From NCBI GenBank assembly GCA_030590605.1, contig JAUUYB010000057.1, forward strand, positions 1 to 6,740: a stretch of 6,740 nucleotides of DNA, given 5' to 3'. Position 1 is the stretch's first letter. Each line of letters starts with the position of its first letter. The notes beneath the pieces are model-generated. The model saw nothing but the letters and a program-made list of their open reading frames with translations. It was not told where the DNA came from and searched no databases. The translations under genes were made by a program, and so were the position numbers. The stretch comes from Candidatus Woesearchaeota archaeon. Lineage in GTDB: Archaea; Nanobdellota; Nanobdellia; Woesearchaeales; JAUUYB01. Shown piece after piece: positions 1 through 5,608 of this stretch.

Positions 1-61
1 CAGGGCTGATCTCGTCGTTCTCAGCTGAACTGGAAATCATTTCCTGGCTATAGAAGTTCAT
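1..61 (-). CDS. Unidentified protein, N-terminal fragment (leaves window)
   Basis: A reading frame starts with ATG at 61-59 and runs off the left edge after 20 readable codons (MNFYSQEMISSS, then a Ser/Asp/Glu-rich stretch). Its start codon overlaps the TGA of the preceding small ORF in the sequence ATGA, a classic translational-coupling arrangement. On the minus strand GGGGTGGG (75-68) lies 6 bases before the ATG and resembles the archaeal GAGGTG Shine-Dalgarno. Too little is visible to name a family or to rule out a short peptide. The start call rests on the overlap and the ribosome binding site only. Confidence 0.45.
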   Translation of the reverse strand, partial: MNFYSQEMISSSAENDEISP

Positions 62-174
62 GAGCAACCCACCCCGTCGTCATAGCAGAAACGGTCGCGT
101 TTGCAACTGCGTTCAGTGAGCTCTTTCATTTGTTCATAGAACAGATCCTGGATGGTTCGTGTGCTTAGGTCCAT
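58..174 (-). CDS. Small Cys-containing ORF, 38 residues, unknown function
   Basis: A 38-codon frame, MDLSTRTIQDLFYEQMKE at its start and ending in GVGCS, with three cysteines at residues 24, 30 and 37. It is preceded by GAGGTGAT (186-179), an essentially perfect match to the archaeal anti-Shine-Dalgarno, with a 4-base spacer to the ATG. This is the best ribosome binding site in the window and the main reason to believe the ORF is translated. The first half looks helical and charged (Glu/Lys/Gln), while the tail is Cys/Gly/Asp-rich. No family is recognised. Its stop overlaps the ATG of the next gene, so it could be a partner protein, a leader peptide coupling translation of that gene, or the N-terminal part of a protein split by a frameshift. 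A TATA-like box at 284-291 would give it its own transcript with a leader of roughly 85-90 bases. Confidence 0.5.
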   Translation of the reverse strand: MDLSTRTIQDLFYEQMKELTERSCKRDRFCYDDGVGCS

Positions 175-178
175 TGAT

Positions 179-186
179 ATCACCTC
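179..186 (-). promoter_or_regulatory. Strong Shine-Dalgarno of the 38-residue ORF
   Basis: Minus strand reads GAGGTGAT, complementary to the conserved archaeal 16S 3' end (ATCACCTC), 4 bases before the ATG at 174. It decides the start of the small ORF. Confidence 0.65.
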
Positions 187-201
187 GGTATGAAAATAAT
201 G

Positions 202-228
202 TGGTAGGTTATGGAAGGCCTACCATAA
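202..228. repeat. Overlapping inverted repeats: hairpin or operator in the leader of the small ORF
   Basis: Two inverted repeats interlock. TGGTAGG (202-208) pairs with CCTACCA (219-225), giving a 7-bp stem with a 10-base loop. A 20-base near-palindrome at 209-228 (TTATGGAAGGCCTACCATAA) has one mismatched pair. The two pairings share bases, so in RNA they would exclude each other. The element lies 28 bases upstream of the start at 174 and downstream of the TATA-like box at 284-291, so it would be inside the transcribed leader. As DNA it could instead be an operator for a dimeric regulator. Confidence 0.45.
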
Positions 229-283
229 TGGCAAGGGTTTCGTTTTCCTCGCCAAATCAACAGATATCATAAGAAGTCGTTCC

Positions 284-291
284 TTTATATA
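284..291 (-). promoter_or_regulatory. Putative TATA box for the small-ORF unit
   Basis: Minus strand reads TATATAAA followed by GG. This matches the archaeal TATA consensus. Transcription would begin about 25 bases downstream, near 260, and the leader would contain the inverted repeats at 202-228. No other TATA-like sequence is obvious closer to 174. The box lies about 25 bases past the stop of the acetyltransferase gene. Confidence 0.45.
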
Positions 292-314
292 CCCTGTCCG
301 ACAATGTCCAGTGC

Positions 315-848
315 TTAATCTAAGGATTCCAATCCATACACGATATCAACACGGTCAGGATATTCTTTCTCTGCCCGTTTCTTAAAACCGAGGGATTTAT
401 AGAAATTCTGCACATGCTGATTGCTCTTCCTACTGTTGGTCTGGACGCTGACTGTAGGGTTCCCTGAGAGCTCATAGAAAGATGAGTGTAAGGAAATGAA
501 ATGGAGTAGGAGCTTCCTGCCTATCCCTTGTCGTTGATAATTTTTTAGTACTGCAAGCTGGTTGATATAGATAGTATTGACAGGATATTGTTCGTTCCCT
601 TCCGCTTCCCGTTCGTATGCAAGGAGCACTGCTATCGGAACTCCAGAATCGAATACGATTAGGCTGTGTTTCCATTTAGCATGCTTCACGACCCCATCCT
701 TCTCCCCAGCAAGGAAATCTGTTTCAGTGTAGGTTGCATTAGGGATGTGGTTGATTAGGTCCTTGATAGCTGTGGCATGGCTGTGGGCAGTTTCCTTATC
801 AAGGATACAGACATCATATTCTCCTATCTTGCCGATTCTAGAAATCAT
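315..848 (-). CDS. GNAT-family N-acetyltransferase
   Basis: A predicted acetyl-CoA-dependent acetyltransferase of 177 residues, a normal length for a single GNAT domain. Motif A is visible as QLAVLKNYQRQGIGRKLL (about residues 97-114), with QRQGIG at 105-110 matching the pyrophosphate-binding Q/R-x-x-G-x-G/A signature. Motif B follows as NFYKSLGF (148-155), and the strand before motif A (TIYIN) is present. The frame is open further upstream to an ATG at 1010, but residues encoded there are basic, low-complexity and lie wholly inside the cdc6 gene, so the ATG at 848 is preferred. This start overlaps the end of cdc6 by 11 bases, and no Shine-Dalgarno is visible, which suggests translational coupling to cdc6. 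The substrate (protein N-terminus, small molecule, ribosomal protein) cannot be told from sequence. Confidence 0.85.
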   Translation of the reverse strand: MISRIGKIGEYDVCILDKETAHSHATAIKDLINHIPNATYTETDFLAGEKDGVVKHAKWKHSLIVFDSGVPIAVLLAYEREAEGNEQYPVNTIYINQLAVLKNYQRQGIGRKLLLHFISLHSSFYELSGNPTVSVQTNSRKSNQHVQNFYKSLGFKKRAEKEYPDRVDIVYGLESLD

Positions 849-1902
849 TGAGAGTCTTGTGATAGTTGACGATCGTTGTATTTCCTTCTTTTCCGCCAGC
901 AGTCTTGAGGGTCTCGATGAATTTTGACTGTTCAAGTTTTTCGATCTTCCTTTGGAATGTCTTGTAGGTCTTGGTGCCTTCCTTTTTCTTGTAGATATCA
1001 AAAAGTTCACCTATCTTCTTTCCTGAGTTGTTTTTCACTATATCAAGCACGAGTCGCGTATCTTCTTCGAGGTCTTCTGGATCCTTTACATCGAATTGGT
1101 TGATCTTCTTGATTGCGGTTTCTGCGTGTACTTTACTGATTTTCTGTTTGGACTCTGCTTCTGCCGTAAGCGCCGCTTCTTTGAGTAGGAATAGCCCTTT
1201 CCTGATATCTTTAAGCTCATATGTCTTCTTGCTGATGAGGTTGAGCGCATCTTCATCCCAGACTCCTGGAGGGAATGCATATTTTATCCTCCCTTTGAGG
1301 ATTCCCAGAGTCTCAGCATCGGTGTATTCCTTGAAATGGAGCATGTCAGGATTCAGACGGGATTTGATCCTCTCGTCAAGTGTGATGATCCATTCTTTGT
1401 AGTTCGTGACTAGGATGACTGTCTTCTTGTATATCTCTTCGAGGATGGTGTAGAGGAAGTCGACGTCCTCGAGCTTGTCTACTTCGTCGAAGCAGAATAC
1501 CGCGGATTGTTTGTTGAGGATGCCGTTGACGACTTTGAAGAGGTCTTCGGTCTTCTTGTTCTGCGTAAACCGATAATTCAACTCTTCACAGATTGCAAGT
1601 ATGACCTTGTATGTAGTGTTCTTCTGCCAGCAGTTGATGTAGATTGGGATGATCTCGTCTGTCTGTTCATCAAGTTCCCTGAACACGCTCTTGATCGCTG
1701 CAGTCTTCCCTATCCCTGGGGAGCCTGAGACAAAGAGGTGCCGTCCTGTCCGTCCGACAAAGAGTGGTTTGATGCACTCTGCGATGTATTTATGCTGTGT
1801 CTCCCGATAAGGCATGACTTTAGGTACGAATTCGAAATCGAGAGCTTCCTCGTTATTGATCAATGATTCATTAGAACGTAACGTGTTATCGAAGAGGCCC
1901 AT
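838..1902 (-). CDS. cdc6: Orc1/Cdc6-type AAA+ replication initiator
   Basis: A 354-residue ATPase of the archaeal Orc1/Cdc6 type, which binds origin DNA and loads the MCM helicase. The N-terminal segment has VPKVMPYRETQ (27-37), like the P-x-x-x-x-HREEQ entry motif of the family. Walker A is GSPGIGKT (60-67) and Walker B is VFCFDEVDK (135-143) with D139-E140. Sensor 1 is N167 in VTNYKEW, the arginine-finger region is DERIKSRL (177-184) and sensor 2 is KDIRKGLFLL (R234). The last 75-80 residues (about 278-354), rich in Lys and ending in a beta-hairpin-like GGKEGNTTIVNY, fit the winged-helix DNA-binding domain. Length and motif order are complete. A TATA-like box 25-32 bases before the ATG and no Shine-Dalgarno suggest a leaderless mRNA. 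Its 3' end overlaps the acetyltransferase gene. Whether it is the main initiator or a second paralogue cannot be told from one window. Confidence 0.9.
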   Translation of the reverse strand: MGLFDNTLRSNESLINNEEALDFEFVPKVMPYRETQHKYIAECIKPLFVGRTGRHLFVSGSPGIGKTAAIKSVFRELDEQTDEIIPIYINCWQKNTTYKVILAICEELNYRFTQNKKTEDLFKVVNGILNKQSAVFCFDEVDKLEDVDFLYTILEEIYKKTVILVTNYKEWIITLDERIKSRLNPDMLHFKEYTDAETLGILKGRIKYAFPPGVWDEDALNLISKKTYELKDIRKGLFLLKEAALTAEAESKQKISKVHAETAIKKINQFDVKDPEDLEEDTRLVLDIVKNNSGKKIGELFDIYKKKEGTKTYKTFQRKIEKLEQSKFIETLKTAGGKEGNTTIVNYHKTLNDF

Positions 1903-1926
1903 GCCGTCTAGGAAGGGATTGATGGT

Positions 1927-1934
1927 TTAAAAAT
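1927..1934 (-). promoter_or_regulatory. Putative TATA box of cdc6 (leaderless transcript)
   Basis: Minus strand reads ATTTTTAA, then ACC, 25-32 bases upstream of the ATG at 1902. With the usual archaeal spacing the transcript would begin within a few bases of the start codon. No Shine-Dalgarno precedes the ATG, which agrees with leaderless translation. The same T-rich run lies just past the stop of the zinc-ribbon gene and could also help end that transcript. Confidence 0.4.
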
Positions 1935-1956
1935 CTTGTGTTAGGATGTCCAGAGA

Positions 1957-2370
1957 TTATCGTATCTTATTCCCGCATGAGATACAGTAGTTGCCGTTAT
2001 GTGTGACTGCAACACCACAATGTGGGCAGTGAGGATGAGATTTATGTGCATGAGGGGCATTTTGATGGGGGTGTGACTGATGCCCAGCATGTTGTTGCGC
2101 AGTTGGATGATTATGTCCCAGCGTTTGATGTGTCGGCTGCCTGTGTGGGTGTGTTTGGGCATGCGGTCTATGTTGTGCATGATGATGAGCTTGGTGTAGT
2201 TTCTTATCTCTCTTTTTGAAGAGCTTCGCTATCCCGACTATGATGAATCCGATGCCGATCAGGAAGAATATTATTAGTTTTAAGGAATTAGTCTTTCTCA
2301 TGATATACCCTGAAAATATGACTATCACTAATCCAGATAGTAAGAATGTCCATCCTGAGATCGGTTTCAT
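1957..2370 (-). CDS. Two-TM membrane protein with His-rich linker and C-terminal zinc ribbon
   Basis: A 137-residue protein of unknown function with a clear architecture. Two hydrophobic helices lie at about 7-23 and 31-50, joined by a short basic turn (MRKTNSLK). A Lys/Arg cluster (FKKRDKK, 51-57) follows the second helix and predicts a cytoplasmic C-terminus by the positive-inside rule. Residues 59-114 form a low-complexity linker with 19 histidines in 56 residues, mostly HP, HxH and QH steps. The C-terminus is a CxxC-x10-CxxC zinc ribbon (C115, C118, C129, C132). Small membrane proteins with terminal zinc ribbons are common in archaea, but the His-rich linker is unusual and suggests metal binding or sensing. 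The gene starts 12 bases after serS, with AGAGGGA (2380-2374) as a ribosome binding site, so it is probably co-transcribed with serS. Confidence 0.8.
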   Translation of the reverse strand: MKPISGWTFLLSGLVIVIFSGYIMRKTNSLKLIIFFLIGIGFIIVGIAKLFKKRDKKLHQAHHHAQHRPHAQTHPHRQPTHQTLGHNHPTAQQHAGHQSHPHQNAPHAHKSHPHCPHCGVAVTHNGNYCISCGNKIR

Positions 2371-2382
2371 TGGTCCCTCTTT

Positions 2383-3657
2383 TTACTTTATGACTTTTAG
2401 CCCGCCCATATATTGTTGAAGTGCTTTAGGTACAGTGAGGCTTCCGTCTTTGTTCTGATAATTCTCGATGATTGCGACAAGAGCTCTGCCTGTCGCTACC
2501 GCAGTGTTATTGAGAGTGTGGAGGTATTCTTTTGTCCCGTCTTTCCGTTTGATCTTGATGTTCAGCCTGGTTGCCTGGTATGCTGTGCAGTTCGAGCATG
2601 AGCATGCTTCCTTGTATGCATCCTGACGCGGCATCCAGACTTCGAGATCATATTTCTTGGCTGCGATTATCCCCAGGTCCCCTGTACAGATATTGACCAC
2701 CCTGTAAGGCAGTTCCAGTCCTTGGAACAGGTCCTCAGAATTTTTCAGGAGTTCTTCGTGCAGTTTCCACGAGTCTTCTGGTTTGCAGAATATGAATTGT
2801 TCGACCTTGTTGAATTGGTGGGTACGGAAGAGTCCTCTTGTGTCTACACCATGGCTTCCTATCTCCCGCCTGAAGCACATCGAATATCCTGCAAATTTGA
2901 TAGGAAGATCTCCTTCATCTAGGTTCTCACCCATGAACATCGCCCCCATCGGGTGCTCTGAGGTCGCGATTAGATACGCATCATCCCCGTCGATCTTGTA
3001 CATCACGTTCTCAAAATCGTCGAGGGAGGTGACTCCTTCATAGGCTTTCCTGTTCATCATGAGTGGCGGTTCGACTAGAGTGTAACCTCGTGAGGTCAGG
3101 AGATCGATTGCATATCTGATGATCGCTTGGTTGAGGAGCGCGATTTTTCCGGTTAGGAAATAGAATCCTGCTCCTGAGATCTTGGCTGACCGAGTGAAGT
3201 CTCCTCCTCCGATTTTCTCCATGAACTCGCCATGGCTGACAAGATCGAAGTCAGGCTTCTTTGCTTCTCCCCACGTCTTGATTTCTACATTTTCAGAATC
3301 ATCTTTTCCGTATGGGACAGATTCGTGCATGATATTCGGGATTCTCATCCGATAGTTAAGGATGTCTTGCTGGAGTTTCTCCATCTCCTCTTCTTTATCT
3401 TTGATCTTACCAGGGATGGATTTAGCTTCTGCAAGTTCTGCAGATGTGTCCTTTCCGGATTTCTTGAGTTCGTTTATGTTTTTGGTGATCTCATTTCGTT
3501 TGGCCCGTAATTTCTGGGAGTCTTGCATAAGTTCTCTCTGTTTCTTGTCTTTCTCGAGCAGATCGTCTACCCAATTGTTTTTTTCCTGGTCTTTCCGTCT
3601 TTCCAGGTCTTTCTTTATGATGTCTGGATTTTCTCTGATAAACCTTAAGTCAAGCAT
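2383..3657 (-). CDS. serS: Seryl-tRNA synthetase (class II)
   Basis: Charges tRNA-Ser with serine in the cytoplasm. The 424-residue length is typical of the common (bacterial/eukaryotic-type) SerRS rather than the rare methanogen type. The N-terminus (MLDLRFIRENPDIIK) and the Lys/Glu-rich segment at about 30-105 form the long antiparallel coiled-coil arm that grips tRNA-Ser. Catalytic motifs: motif 1 around GYTLVEPPLMMN (191-202), the serine/ATP-binding TSE (232-234), motif 2 with FRREIGSHGVDTRGLFRTHQF (its arginines at 263-264 and 274), the conserved SCSNCTAYQATR (353-364), and motif 3 NNTAVATGRALVAIIENYQ with G390-R391. All key residues are present, so it should be active. Start chosen at 3657 because GGGAGG lies 7 bases upstream and the protein begins with the standard MLDLRFIREN. 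The zinc-ribbon membrane gene follows after 12 bases. Confidence 0.96.
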   Translation of the reverse strand: MLDLRFIRENPDIIKKDLERRKDQEKNNWVDDLLEKDKKQRELMQDSQKLRAKRNEITKNINELKKSGKDTSAELAEAKSIPGKIKDKEEEMEKLQQDILNYRMRIPNIMHESVPYGKDDSENVEIKTWGEAKKPDFDLVSHGEFMEKIGGGDFTRSAKISGAGFYFLTGKIALLNQAIIRYAIDLLTSRGYTLVEPPLMMNRKAYEGVTSLDDFENVMYKIDGDDAYLIATSEHPMGAMFMGENLDEGDLPIKFAGYSMCFRREIGSHGVDTRGLFRTHQFNKVEQFIFCKPEDSWKLHEELLKNSEDLFQGLELPYRVVNICTGDLGIIAAKKYDLEVWMPRQDAYKEACSCSNCTAYQATRLNIKIKRKDGTKEYLHTLNNTAVATGRALVAIIENYQNKDGSLTVPKALQQYMGGLKVIK

Positions 3658-3664
3658 TGCTTTG

Positions 3665-3670
3665 CCTCCC
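3665..3670 (-). promoter_or_regulatory. Shine-Dalgarno of serS
   Basis: Minus strand GGGAGG, 7 bases before the serS ATG at 3657. Confidence 0.6.
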
Positions 3671-3694
3671 TGTTAAATAAAAGAATGATGAGAA

Positions 3695-3704
3695 CTATAA
3701 ATAA
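3695..3704 (-). promoter_or_regulatory. Putative TATA box of serS
   Basis: Minus strand reads TTATTTATAG in the 54-base gap between the transglutaminase stop and the serS start, centred about 43 bases before the ATG. A start about 26 bases downstream would give a leader of roughly 15 bases that includes the GGGAGG ribosome binding site. This argues that serS has its own promoter despite the short gap to the gene upstream. Confidence 0.45.
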
Positions 3705-3711
3705 TTTACCT

Positions 3712-5370
3712 CTAAGAAGATAACAGTCCTTGGACCCACCGGTCAAGATCGTATAGGTGTAGAAGGAATCTTTGCCAGAGGGTGGTTTGTGCAAGGTCTA
3801 TTGTAAAAGATTTTTCTTTAGTGAACGTCTTGCCGTCCTCTCCTTTGAAACTGATATCGATACTGACCTCATTGATTCCGCTCTGTAGAGATTTGCCCTC
3901 AAGGGAGATGATGAATTTCTGGTCTTGCCCCATCGACTCTATGTTCCATTCTTGTAGGAACGTATCGCTATGGAGTGAGATATGTACAGCAGTAGGGATG
4001 ATTTCTGAATTTCGTTTGAGTAGGAAGGAGATATCAAAGGTATCTTCGAACTTGACTGTGTTTGGGTGTGTTATGTTGAGGATCTCGATGTCTGCTGAAT
4101 CGCTAGTGTATGTGTTCTGCCGAAGCAGGAGGGATGTTTCGCTGGTGACGTTACGTGTGGTGAATGCGATTATTGGGATTGTATAGACAAATTTGGGGTC
4201 AAGGTTTTGGGTCGGTTTGAGTTTCCAGGATAGTGTTTCTTTTCCATGAGGGGCAAGTGCGACGTGCTGTTTGAGATAGCTATCGATTTCAACTTCTATG
4301 CTTTGGGAGAGAGAGACTTCTGTAGTCACATAGTAGTCTTGCAGGTTCGTGACTTCCACATCGATCCAGGTCTCAGCTCCGAATGGGAGTGAAGTGTTTT
4401 GCAATGAAGCCTCGATAGAGACGAAGTCACCCATTTTTCCTCTTTTCTGGAGGAGTTTGACATCCATCGAGAGAGTATTGGTCGTGACGTCGATCTCTCT
4501 TCCTTTCCATTCATATTCAGTAGATGATTCATCTGCATCGAGAGATTCTTTGAGCTTGATATGGGTGGCGTCGATGAATCCGATTTCTCTATAGGTGACA
4601 TCATATGGTACCCATCCTACACCTGGAAAATAGACTTCTGCCCATGCATGCGGTCCCCAGTCTGCTTTGTCTTGGTAGTTTGAGTATGCGAGTCCGCTCA
4701 CGTATTTTACTGGTATTCCTACGCTTCGGGCGAGAGCAGTGAACAGGCTGGTTATCTCGTCGCATACTCCTTTTTCGTTCTCGAGCACCCATGTCGCTGT
4801 CTTTGAGTTTTCTGCGACATCTTTGTCTTCGAGTGTGTATTGGATATTTTTCATTACATAATCTGCGATCTTGAAGACTGCGATGTAGAGGTCATCTTCA
4901 TCTTTCGTGAGTTTGGTTGCAAGTCCGTTGATTCGCCCGTCATCAGAGTTGATGATGTCTTGACTGTTGGTATACATCTTGATTTTGGCGTCAAGTCCGG
5001 TCAGCGGGAATTGGATCTTGGTAAGGATGGGTTCGATACGATTCTGGGTCTTTAGGTTCGCACTGAGAGTGAATGTGAGTTCTGTTTCAGTAGGGTTATC
5101 CCAGTGGAAGTTCGCGACATCTCCGATGATCTGTGTTGGAGGATTGAATGAGAGTATAGTTATTGTTTGTCTAGTGTCTTCAGCAGGGATGAATGCGAGT
5201 GATGCAGTCACTTGGTCTGTGCTCCACTTCGAGGATTTTGGGGTTATCGAGATGTCTGAGGATATTATGAGGCTTGTGTGGATATATTCCGATTCATACA
5301 TCCATTGCTCTGCTGCTATCGTAGTGGGTATGAAGATGAGGAAGAGCATAAGCATGACTTGGGTTTTCAT
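3712..5370 (-). CDS. Secreted transglutaminase-like (papain-fold) protein
   Basis: A 552-residue predicted exported protein. Residues 1-20 (MKTQVMLMLFLIFIPTTIAA) form a signal peptide with a hydrophobic core and a likely cleavage site after the Ala-Ala. About 25-125 looks like an N-terminal beta-sandwich. The transglutaminase core follows: GVCDEITSLFTALARSVGIP with Cys203, GPHAWAEVYFPGVGWVPYD with His241 and Asp257, giving a complete Cys-His-Asp triad. Two further beta-rich, Ig-like segments lie at about 300-420 and 425-525. No C-terminal membrane helix is evident: the last 22 residues (from LWQRFLLHLY) look amphipathic. Archaeal members of this superfamily are mostly thought to be cysteine proteases or amide-bond enzymes acting outside the membrane, but the substrate is unknown here. 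Its promoter lies about 30 bases upstream, and no cell-surface partner genes are adjacent. Confidence 0.85.
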   Translation of the reverse strand: MKTQVMLMLFLIFIPTTIAAEQWMYESEYIHTSLIISSDISITPKSSKWSTDQVTASLAFIPAEDTRQTITILSFNPPTQIIGDVANFHWDNPTETELTFTLSANLKTQNRIEPILTKIQFPLTGLDAKIKMYTNSQDIINSDDGRINGLATKLTKDEDDLYIAVFKIADYVMKNIQYTLEDKDVAENSKTATWVLENEKGVCDEITSLFTALARSVGIPVKYVSGLAYSNYQDKADWGPHAWAEVYFPGVGWVPYDVTYREIGFIDATHIKLKESLDADESSTEYEWKGREIDVTTNTLSMDVKLLQKRGKMGDFVSIEASLQNTSLPFGAETWIDVEVTNLQDYYVTTEVSLSQSIEVEIDSYLKQHVALAPHGKETLSWKLKPTQNLDPKFVYTIPIIAFTTRNVTSETSLLLRQNTYTSDSADIEILNITHPNTVKFEDTFDISFLLKRNSEIIPTAVHISLHSDTFLQEWNIESMGQDQKFIISLEGKSLQSGINEVSIDISFKGEDGKTFTKEKSFTIDLAQTTLWQRFLLHLYDLDRWVQGLLSS

Positions 5371-5395
5371 ATTATATTGGTTCTTGGTACTTTCG

Positions 5396-5406
5396 TTATT
5401 TATAGC
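5396..5406 (-). promoter_or_regulatory. BRE/TATA promoter of the transglutaminase-like gene
   Basis: Minus strand reads GGAAAG followed by CTATAAATAA (5406-5396 for the TATA part). The purine-rich GGAAAG fits the TFB-binding element that precedes archaeal TATA boxes and sets the direction leftwards. The box is centred about 30 bases before the ATG at 5370, so the mRNA would be leaderless or nearly so, and no Shine-Dalgarno is seen. Confidence 0.6.
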
Positions 5407-5491
5407 TTTCCATTGAAGTGAATGTTAGTATAGATATTCTGATATATACATTACAGGATAGGGCAAGTGTTACTAACATATAATAATTAAA

Positions 5492-5608
5492 TTTCCTGTG
5501 GACGTTTCCATAAGAAACTCCTAAGACCTAAGAATTAAGGTAGTACAAAGGGAAGGTTTCATGTGGAAATTATCAGCACTATCAAAACACACCTTGGTTT
5601 CAGATGGA
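5492..5608 (+). repeat. Three dispersed TTTC-N3-TGGA elements
   Basis: The word TTTC-N3-TGGA occurs at 5492-5502 (middle CTG), 5557-5567 (ATG) and 5598-5608 (AGA), all in the same orientation. Two copies extend to GGTTTCA (5555-5561 and 5596-5602). Nearby GTTTCC words at 5504-5509, 5628-5633 and 5670-5675 read GGAAAC on the other strand, and the last reads GATGGAAACAAGG there. The copy at 5557 (TTTCATGTGGAAA) has partial dyad symmetry and resembles the core of archaeal origin recognition boxes (TTCCAGTGGAAAC). The repeats could be protein-binding sites, but this is by eye only. Confidence 0.35.

Noticed and set aside
849..1010. Longer acetyltransferase starting at 1010 instead of 848
   Set aside because: The extra 54 residues are a basic, low-complexity shadow of the cdc6 winged-helix coding sequence. 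The GNAT fold is complete without them.
1941..2180. 79-codon minus-strand frame overlapping the His-rich gene
   Set aside because: It is an out-of-frame reading of the His-rich low-complexity tract.
2216..3676. Several plus-strand frames of 60-100 codons opposite serS and the zinc-ribbon gene
   Set aside because: They are antisense to a well-supported synthetase gene, show no motifs, and arise from its codon bias.
3782..5416. Plus-strand frames of up to 149 codons opposite the transglutaminase-like gene
   Set aside because: They are antisense shadows of a gene with signal peptide and full catalytic triad. The protein sequences show no family features.
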